Part shown: one piece after another, positions 55,808 through 64,000 of the stretch
Position numbering within the stretch: the stretch's first letter is position 1
How the letters are laid out: every line of letters begins with the position of its first letter
From: Coniochaeta sp. PMI_546
Taxonomy: Eukaryota > Ascomycota > Sordariomycetes > Coniochaetales > Coniochaetaceae
NCBI GenBank assembly: GCA_021432605.1
Contig: MU271145.1
Span: forward strand, 1,922,001-1,986,000
Length of the DNA stretch: 64,000 bases
Direction of reading: 5' to 3'
Notes under the pieces: model-generated
Seen by the model: the letters and a program-made list of their open reading frames with translations, nothing else
Told to the model about the DNA's origin: nothing
Database searches by the model: none
Translations under genes and position numbers: made by a program

Positions 55808-58518
55808 ATGCCTTCTCTCGAGATACAAAGTCCAGTTGTCCCCGGTGTGTCCGCTGTGGATAGCCTCCTGGAAGAACTACTTCAACATGCCGAAATAGTC
55901 AAACAGACGGCATCGATCGAGCCTGCTCTCGCTACATCGGATTTCGAAGATCTGCCAGCTCGATTAGTCCAGGCCCTCGCTCCGACTGGCTCACCGGAAG
56001 ACACAGACGAGAATGGCGATCTCAGCAAGGCACGACGGTTCGCGATCATCGAGACCGTCGCGCGCGACAAGTTCAGCAATCTGATTGTGAGTGGAGGAGG
56101 GCAAGAGACGGTGTAGTCGACAACACTGACCACACCCTAGGCGACAACTTCAATTGACTCTCCAGCGTTTGTCCGAGTCTGGAATCTTTTCGATATCCTC
56201 TCTATCCTCTCCGACAGTGGAAGTTGCGAACCTGCGCTCTTGTTTTGGCTTGTGGAAGAGTTGCTCGACAGCCAGACGATCTCGGGATGCCGCAAAGTCT
56301 TTGATTACCTCGAGTCCCGCCGCGAGAAGATCACTTCAAAGCATTTCGAGCAGAAGAAGTTGGTTATTTTACGGACGTGCAATGAGCTACTTAGGCGACT
56401 ATCTCGAGCAGAGGATACGGCCTTCTGCGGCAGAGTTTTTATTTTCATGTTCCAGAGTTTTCCGCTGGGTGACAAGAGCTCGGTCAATCTTCGCGGAGAA
56501 TACCATGTTGAGAACGAGACGACATTTGATCAGGACTTCAAGAAGGATGGAAGCGCAGAAAAGATGGACGTGGACCCGCCAAGCAATGGAGTCCAAGAAG
56601 CCTCAGATACCAAGGCTTCGTCGAAGGCCGCATCCTCCGACGGAAAGACATCATCGCAGACCGCTAGCCGTCTTGACCCGGATCAACTGTATCCTGTTTT
56701 CTGGCCTCTACAGTCCATCTTCAGCCAGCCAAAAAAGCTATTTGAGCCTGCCCATTTAGCCCAGTTCAAGGCAGGTATAGAGGCCACTATGGCCACATTC
56801 AGCACCATCAAACCTGAGGCTCAGAAGCAAAAGCAAGAAAAGGACAAGCAGGGCGAGGATACGAAGCGGAGCCCGAAGGAGAAAGCGGAAGATGGCGATG
56901 ATGAACTCGCTAACGCGTTCAATCCGAAATATCTGACCAGCCGGGATCTATTCGAGTTAGAGGTAATGTCTCCAACAGGTGCTCACATTGATCCTGTTGC
57001 TAACTCCCCCGTAGATCAGCGATCTATCATTCCGGCGATATGTCTTGGTTCAAGCTCTGATCGCCTTGGACTTTCTGCTATCTCTAACACCCAAAGCCAA
57101 GGAGAAGTTAAGCACTACCAAAGTTCAAAACAAGTCTGTGATGTACTCAGACCAGGTTCTGAGCGATGATGACGCGAAGTGGGCGAACGACATGAAGAAG
57201 ACGATCGGCGACTACATTAGACAGGGGCATCCCGTAGAGGGTCCCTATTTCCTGAGGATGGTTGAATCGGTGCTGGTCCGAGATAAGAACTGGATACGGT
57301 GGAAGGTGGAGAACTGCCCTTCTATAGAGATGCCGCAAGTCTCACCTCAAGAGTTCAAGGAAGCCAAGGCCGTCGCGCGGAAGATGGCGACCAACAAACG
57401 TCCATTTTCGGCGATGGGAGCTCTCTCTCTGGACTTCTTAGCCGAGGACGGTGATGGCGACGTGATGAAGAAGTTCAGGTCGAGAGAGCGGTGCGAGGCT
57501 CCCGACCTGATGTCTTTCCGGAGAAAGATTGCCGACGACGATTTTGAGATTGAGATGCCGACAAATAACCAGACCAAGGCAGCCGCCATCGAAGGCAAAG
57601 CCAGTAAGAGCTGGAGGGCGCTGAGGATTGCCAGCCAATACAAGCTAGCCTCATTCGACAGGATTGACAACCCGGAGAAGATCGATGCTGTCTTTGAAGA
57701 GCAACCAGCAGTACAGCCTGAGGAGACCGCTCCAAACTCGGCTGAAGCAGCGGATCTTCCGGATGATCGTCGACCAGTCGTCCTTGTTGGTCCGAGCGGT
57801 GTTGGGAAGTCGTCACTGATCCAAATGCTGCTCGAAAAGCATGTGGGTGTGTTTGAGAAAGTACCGGCGTACATTACAAGGAAGGCCGGACCAGGGGAAT
57901 CAGATGGTCGGGACTACCACTTCGTGGATGCGCAAGCATTCAGTATGATGCGCGATGGAGACCAATTCCTCCAGTACACGGACACCAGCGGCGTCAACTA
58001 TGCTACAAGTCGGAGGCTAGTCGATACTGTCACCGAAGCCGGGAAAGTTCCGGTCCTTGTGATGGATCATGAGGTGAGTCACTACCTGTGATTGAGTCGA
58101 CTATGGTTGGTAGCTTTCAACTGACACGTCATGGCAGGGTGTACAACAAGTGAAAGATTTAGAATACGCGGCACGCTATGTGTTTATCAAGCCATCGAGT
58201 GCTGAGATCTTGGGAAATCGCCTAAAAGAGAAAGAGATCTCGAATGAAGCGATCGAGGAGATCCTGAAGCGTCTCCCAGGTCAGCTTGAAACCGCCATTG
58301 CCAGCGATTTCTATGACAAAGTCATCACAGGGGACAATGTCGAGGAGGCATACGAGTGCCTCCGTGAATTTATCTATAGCCCCGTGGCAAATGGCACAGC
58401 TGCAAACGGCGAGGTGGCACTGGACAACACCGAAGGAGACAAGGACCAGGCGATGCCCGATGCTTCCGATATTCCAATCTTGAGTTCGAAAGATACAAAT
58501 GGTGGCGGTATGAATTAG
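55808..58518 (+). CDS. THO complex subunit 1 (Hpr1/THOC1) fused to a guanylate-kinase-like domain
   Basis: Four exons (55808-56086, 56141-56962, 57015-58073, 58138-58518) encode 846 aa; introns are 54, 52 and 64 bp, all phase 0. Residues 1 to about 600 are THOC1: helices such as LLFWLVEELLDSQTISGCRK, YPVFWPLQSIFSQPKKLFEP and the signature LFELEISDLSFRRYVLVQAL. THO couples transcription to mRNA export. Residues about 618-800 form a guanylate-kinase-like fold: RPVVLVGPSGVGKSSLIQML (P-loop 626-633), ITRKAGPGESDGRDYHFVDA, SGVNYATSRRLVD, VLVMDHEGVQQV, RYVFIKPSSAEIL and FYDKVITGDNVEEAYECL. THOC1 C-terminal sequence and the P-loop lie in the same 353-codon exon, so the fusion is not a splicing artefact. 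Several substrate residues are altered (see findings). Confidence 0.92.
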
Positions 58519-60208
58519 CATGAACCGGCGTCCGTAGAGTGCCTTTGTGTGCTCAGCGAGGAGGAGGAGTCGAGCGTTGTCTATGATACCCGTTTTCTTA
58601 ATCGTGATGCCTTCGGTGATATGTCCTCTACTTTTTTTTGCATTGCGATGCCCTGTTCCTCAAAATCTGTTTTAACTTAAGAAGCAGTTTCGACAGACTG
58701 CTACACGTGTATGTGTGAAGTCTGTCAATGTGTTTATGAACCCATGACTCATCACTCTGGGTCGCTGGCACCGAGCGACCGTCCGCACGGCGCAAAGAGG
58801 TGTGTCGAGCACAACAAACCCTTTGTGTTACAGCAACTTTAGCGATGCTGTGGATACTGGGTCTCCAACGGTACACACGTGTGTGACTTCGCGGGGAGTA
58901 GTCGACATTCCATGGAATTCTCGGTAACCCCAGCTGCATATCTGACGTCAACGATTCAGGGTCATCTGGTCCCTGAATCTGTAACGCACCAGAGAATCGT
59001 GTAACTGATGCACCTAGGTGAGAGGAATGGGCCGCGTCTCTTGTGTGTGGAATTCTACGACTTATTACATTGTAGGCCCCGTATCGCAGGACTGACCAGC
59101 CGACCAATTTTCCTCAAAGCGGGTGTGCGTGTGCTGCTCATAAGCAAGATTAGTAGGGTTCCGATGACCACAGCTTGATGAATTTGAGATGCGGTCGATG
59201 ATTGAGCCTGCGATCGATTTGGGGTAGAAAGAGTGTGGGTCAGGCTGCTCAGCTTGTCCTATTTCAGCCAAGCGCTGACAAGGATGGGTTGACGTATTTT
59301 CAACTGCGGTAGCCGCTCGTTGAAGCTCGACGTAGCTGGCTGTTCCGATACTGATTAATGCCGCTGAGATTATGCTCAGTCGCCTCACAAGCTGAAGTAC
59401 CGGTACCCATCTCTACGTGCCAAGGGCTGGAACCATGAGTGGCTTCCACCCGTCCAGCCGGCAGTGTCCTTTATGCGCAAATCCAGTGCTCCCAGGAGTG
59501 TACACTACACTACACTACTCTAGTCTAGTGCTCCCATCTTCTCGAGGTTGTTGCTAGATGTCGTTGAGCGTAGAACTTCCTCCAACCTTCCCTTCATTTT
59601 GCATGACGACTAGTACACGAGAGTCGCGCTCTTCTTTCAGAACCCTCCTCCGTCGCTGCTACACACCTCTACACTGTACCCCGGCACCCGCAATCTGTGC
59701 GGATCATCATGTGTCTCTCATAACATCAAGGTTCTCCACAAGCAACGTACATTTACCTTGTTCTCCGCCTCAATAGAGACAGACAACACGACGGGGGCAC
59801 CATTTGGCCTATCTATATACGCGCAAAAGGCATACATCTAGGTCAAGGATCTCATCCTACAGACATACTTTCACGCTTCTCAAGAGTTCCTATGGCCAGC
59901 TCAAGCAAACATCTTGCAAATCACACCATCATTCCCCACGATCGTCTTCTCTAGCCTAGCCTGTCACCACGCTACTGTTCCGCATACTTAGCCCATGTCA
60001 CTACCCTGGTACTGGAGCCAACGCCGACCCTTCGTCACAACGTCCATTGTTACACTGGGAACGACAACACCGGAGCGACTCCCGTGAACTGGTGAAAGAT
60101 AGCCAGCGTCAGCTCAAATCCGTTTGATCCAGGAAAAGACTCCACACAAGCTGTCATACCGACATCATTCATGCATCCAGCAATTGGCTGGACCTCATAT
60201 CACAGTTC
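58519..60208. other. Intergenic, no supported gene
   Basis: These 1.7 kb hold the THO1 3' UTR and the promoter of the LON-RING gene. A short CACTA-type array (TACACTACACTACACTACTC) lies at about 59501-59520. A 107-codon minus-strand frame near 59065-59388 starts hydrophobic like a signal peptide but has no ATG in frame. Confidence 0.5.
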
Positions 60209-62030
60209 ATGTCCTCATCTCGGGCAGACGATGCTGTTGCGACCTCGTCACTACCTCTTCACGGTACCCTGTCCGTCACTGACGACGCGGCGGTCGAGGT
60301 TCCTGTAGACGAACAGCAACATCTTACCGTTGAGCAAATCAGGGATGTTGTCCGTTTGGTACAATGCCCGAGATGCTCCTTTCCTCTGCGGCAGCCCGTG
60401 ACTCTACCGTGCGGAAAGACGATATGCAGGCTGTGTCTTCCTGAACAATATGTTCGGGCAAATATATCATACCCCGCGACTGAGTCTAGGGCTCGGGGCT
60501 TCCGTTGCCCCTTTCCTGACTGCGAAAAGGAGCACGCAGTCGGTGATTGCAGCGCAAATGTCGCCCTAAACAAAGTCTTACCAGGGGTCCGGGCGGAATA
60601 TGAAAAGGGTCGGGAGGTCGCCCTCACCAGTTGTCTATCGACACATGTGGTGGCCAAAAATCAATGGGAGGCGGCCGGCGTGCCTTCCTTACGAGACGAG
60701 GGATCTGTTTCGAGGTCTCTTCCCGGCGGACGGCTGCTGGCAACATATCTCCTCGCCGAGATGGGAGAGCTCGACTACAATGCCGAGGTCACTTATCTCA
60801 GCCCAGACAGCACTGAGCACGCCAACCTCGATGCTGCTATTTTAGCCCATGTAAAAGAGGTGACAAGGGCAGAAATGGATTGTCAGGTCTGTTACGCTCT
60901 GTATTACGACGCAGTCACAACTCCGTGCGGGCACACATACTGTCGCGTTTGCCTTCAACGCGTGCTGGACCATGCGAGGCATTGTCCCATATGTCGACGG
61001 CCCCTTTCCATACAGCCACTTATCTATCGTGAGGCTTGCCCAGAAAACGAACTGATAAAGAGAATCACGACGTATTTCTGGGCAGATATCCTCGAGGAAC
61101 GCCGGCAAGCAGTGCTAGCCGAGGCCATCAGTCACCAGGCGGGCGAATGCGACATGCCTCTTTTCATTTGTACACTCGCCTTCCCTTCCATGCCTACTTT
61201 TCTCCACATTTTCGAACCCAGGTATCGTCTGATGATTAGGCGGGCTCTGGAAGGAAACCGGACCTTTGGCATGGTATTGTATGACCACCCCGGCTTCGTG
61301 GAGTTTGGAACAGTGTTACGGATCGTCAATGTTGAGTTTTTCGACGATGGCCGGAGTCTCCTTGAGACAATCGGGGTTTCCCGATTCCGGGTACTCCGGC
61401 ATACTTCGGTCGACGGCTATACGGTGGCGAAGGTCGAGATTATCAATGATATCAGCATCGCAGAAGAGGAGGCACTAGAAGCGGCGGAAATCCAAGGGGC
61501 TCTGAGTACGGTGTCTGGAACAGACAACAACTCGGAACAGCCACCAGTCACAAGCACCTCCAGGTTCCCGACCACGAGACAGGAGATAGAGACTACACCG
61601 ACGCAGATACTGATGGATTTTGCCATGGATTTCGTCAGACGCATGCAGCAACAGAGTGTTGGGTGGCTGACCGCGCGCATCTTGGCGATATACGGCCAGT
61701 GTCCGAGCGACCCGGCTATCTTCCCCGGGTGGTTCGGCAACATACTCCCCGTTAGAGAGACGGAGAAATATCGCTTACTCGAAACTACGAGTGTCCGACA
61801 GAGGTTGAAAATATGCTGCGGTTGGATCTTGGAGTGGGAAGCTAGCCGGTGGTAAGTCTTTTCTCGCATGTCTCCTCTGTGATGTCACAGACCCGCCACT
61901 TGAGCACAGCTTGTTCGTGACCCCCGGGCCTATCGGACATTACGTTGTGGCATATACACAGCTCTATGGTCCTGCGATTGGTATTCCCATTGGAATCACC
62001 GCACTGTGGCTGATGCGCGGCGTCTTCTAG
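60209..62030 (+). CDS. RING-RING-LON protein (LONRF-like ubiquitin ligase) with C-terminal membrane segment
   Basis: Two exons (60209-61851 and 61910-62030) with a 58-bp intron encode 587 aa. RING 1 starts at C53 (CPRCSFPLRQP, LPCGKTICRLC, FRCPFPDCEKEH). RING 2 starts at C225 (CQVCYALYYDAVTTPCGHTY, CRVC, HCPICRRPL). A LON substrate-binding domain spans about 315-540 (FICTLAFPSMPTFLHIFEPR, RTFGMVLYD, LLETIGVSRFRVL). Without splicing the protein would end ASRW; the donor TGGTAAGT and acceptor GCACAG instead add LFVTPGPIGHYVVAYT and a hydrophobic segment GPAIGIPIGITALWLM, a likely membrane helix or tail anchor. Animal LONRF proteins have RING and LON domains and act as E3 ligases. Substrate and membrane are unknown; the terminal exon is well supported by phase but lacks transcript proof. 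Confidence 0.85.
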
Positions 62031-62670
62031 AAGCGACAGTGTTGACGGACGACCAGGTCTTACCTAGACTGCATAGTCTTGTAGAAGTGGACATCAATTA
62101 CACAGCATCACGACGGCGTAATTGCACCAAATATATATATCGCATTTCAGGCATTGTATGAGCATGAGTGAGCGAGTCGAATGCGGTTGCGCCAATCTGA
62201 TAGCTAGCTAAGTGTGTGGTAGATAGCTGTTACTGATATACACCTTATGTTTTATGAGTACAACTTAAAATTGAGTACTAGACATATGAACTGAGATGCC
62301 TGTGATTTCGGCTCTTCAAGATCCAATGTGCTTGGGGTACCCTAGATACAGGTTATAATCAGCCACAAGGGAATCATTTTGGCGGTTGCATTAGACCCTT
62401 CGGATGCCTGTCGGTTTCGCCCTACCGCTCGATGTCTGGGTTGAGAAAGCACCATCATCGCCTGTGGCAAACAGGGAAACAACGACCTGCTGTGATCTAC
62501 TGCGCCAAGCGGACTCGAACCTCATCAGACATAAATTCGCTTCTCGGTTCGATCGGGATCTTGAGCTGACAACTCCCAACTCCATAACTCGCCTAGGTCT
62601 ACATCTCAAAGTCGAACGGCACATCACGCTCTTTGCGAACTGTTTTAAGCATAGTTATATATTTGGAAAC
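62031..62670. other. Intergenic, no gene seen
   Basis: These 640 bp contain the 3' UTR of the LON-RING gene and the promoter of the last gene. A tRNA-like T-loop (GGTTCGAGTCC on the minus strand near 62510) has no matching stems and is not a tRNA. Confidence 0.45.
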
Positions 62671-64000
62671 ATGAACACAACTCCGGATGATGCTCCTGTC
62701 CAGATGCCGGACCAGACCGGTCACGAAAGCAGTGTACAGCACGTTGCTTCTGAAGAAGTTCCACCGGAAGAGACGAGGGGCGGGCCTATTACTCGACTGG
62801 TGAAAGTGCAAGGTGCCATACGCAGTACATACGATGTCCTCGACAAAGCACGGTCTTCCCCAAACATGGACGGCAGCCGGATTCGTGATCTCTTCGAAAT
62901 GTTGACGAAGAAGCCCTTATCTCCAAGAAGGGCAGTGGAACGAAATGGACTGAATGTGAGCATCAAGCGAACATTGACAGCAGTGTCCCGAAGACACGAG
63001 ATGTCGTGGTATATGCGGCGCTAACAGACACTTCGACAGATACTCTCGAACATCCTCGCCATAGCGGTAAAGGAGGAATTCGATATCGTTCCCAGGCAGA
63101 TTGGACGCACTGCCAGTCGCTTCTGGCTTTTTGGCCGCTCCTGGGTGAGGCCACCAGTCCCGGAAAATCATGGATTTCTCTCCAAGATAGACCCAGGCAC
63201 GCTGAACGTCTTTCGTGTGCGACTGACCTGTCGCGAGTGGGATCGGCTCGTAGAGGAGAGACAGCTCTTCTACACGGTATTGATACTCTCCCTCCCTGTA
63301 TGACCATGTCCGAAGCTGAGTCAAGCTGATGAAACGCCCCAGTCAAATGTTTTTCACTTCTCCTCTTGGGAAGATGTAGCGACATACCTGGCAACTCTAA
63401 CGCCGGGGAGCAGAAGAGCAATCCGCCGTGTCGGTGTCACAGAAACGCTAGACCGCGCACTCTTGCCTGTCACCAGCTCTACTCTTAACCCCCTCGTCGA
63501 CGGATGGTCGATTCACGATTCCGCACGTCTCGCTTGCACGTTGCTACGAGACTTGTGCGTAAATCTGGAGATGTTCTTGCTTGTTATCGATATGGGGGAT
63601 TTCATAGATAACAAGATCAACTATGTTGCCCACCTGCCGTACCGATACCCGAAAAACACTCCGCTTTGCATCGGCCTACTCCGCGGTCTGAGGAGGTTCG
63701 ATGTATACTTGTCGGGGTTCTGGCCCGGGCCACCTAGTAGTCTGCTGGTAGTGGAATGCCTGGGGAACCGAGAGACAATTCGCTACTTTGCCCCTGATGT
63801 GTTATCGGACTTGCCTCCTGATGAAGCTTGGGCTGAAAGGGTACTGTCAAGACTCAAAGCTACCATCATTCGACACACCCAAAGCATCCACCTTGCAGGT
63901 CCTGATCCTTTGACTCGGACCGGGGAAGATAACAGGCAACTTCGACATCTGCTTCGCCTCACCGGCGTTTTCCCACTGGGAGATCTCCGTAGGCCCTATG
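62671..64000 (+). CDS. Fungal DUF7730/F-box-like protein, 3' end outside the window
   Basis: Three exons are visible (62671-62955, 63040-63276, 63343 to beyond 64000), with introns of 84 and 66 bp, all phase 0. At least 393 residues are encoded. The first 95 residues are polar, without a domain. The next exon begins ILSNILAIAVKEEFDIVPRQ. The third has NVFHFSSWEDVATYLATLTP, GSRRAIRRVGV and a long Leu/Arg-rich region. The pattern of LFYT/N-FHF-S followed by LTP-x3-R-x-IRR is common to a large family of uncharacterised fungal proteins related to F-box/DUF7730 sequences. No catalytic motif is visible. Family assignment is from memory and moderate; the open 658-nt third exon makes the gene itself likely. 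Confidence 0.65.

Noticed and set aside
59065-59410. Possible small secreted protein on the minus strand with a hydrophobic start
   Set aside because: The frame has no in-frame ATG; the nearest ATG is in another frame, and no splice site joins them convincingly.
62460-62560. tRNA-like T-loop GGTTCGAGTCC on the minus strand
   Set aside because: No 5-bp T stem, no acceptor pairing and no anticodon arm at the right distance.

Overview
The window is a piece of the nuclear genome of a filamentous ascomycete (Pezizomycotina, most likely a Sordariomycete). Genes are split by introns of about 50-170 nt with GTANGT-like donors and CTAAC/CTGAC branch sites. The one transposon carries the footprint of repeat-induced point mutation (RIP). 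The protein set (OAC1, NCS2, POL1, YAK1, PUB1, eIF4G, Aquarius, THO subunit 1) is typically fungal. No organellar, bacterial or viral gene was recognised. Most exon structures were rebuilt by hand from splice signals, reading-frame phase and fit to remembered family sequences.

Layout. 1-8.5 kb: a truncated secreted DUF7137-like protein (-), SWD2 (-), oxaloacetate carrier OAC1 (+), tRNA-thiolation protein NCS2 (-) and an APH-fold kinase (-). 10-16.5 kb: a tandem PH-domain protein (+), a secreted GH5 glycosidase (+), a small two-finger C2H2 protein (-) and a Pro/Asn-rich protein that may be a Mediator tail subunit (-). 19-31.5 kb: PUB1/TIA-1-type RNA-binding protein (+), YAK1 kinase (+), an RRM-like protein with a 45-bp assembly gap in an intron (-) and a PPR protein (-). 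31.9-43.5 kb: DNA polymerase alpha (+), an intron-containing tRNA-Gly(GCC) (-) and eIF4G (-). 46.1-50.1 kb: a complete but heavily mutated Mutator-like DNA transposon with 55-bp terminal inverted repeats and a perfect 9-bp target duplication. 50.7-64 kb: the spliceosomal helicase Aquarius (-), THO subunit 1 fused to a guanylate-kinase-like domain (+), a RING-RING-LON protein with a C-terminal membrane segment (+), and a truncated fungal protein of the DUF7730/F-box-like type (+).

Most genes are housekeeping genes that handle RNA from transcription to translation: COMPASS/CPF (SWD2), Mediator (candidate), THO, spliceosome (Aquarius), poly(A)-RNA binding (PUB1), tRNA modification (NCS2) and initiation (eIF4G). 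They do not form a cluster, but Aquarius and THO1 share a 550-bp divergent promoter. The most unusual item is the THO1-guanylate kinase fusion, which lies inside one uninterrupted exon. Long intergenic regions carry many copies of a GGTACC-centred palindrome.
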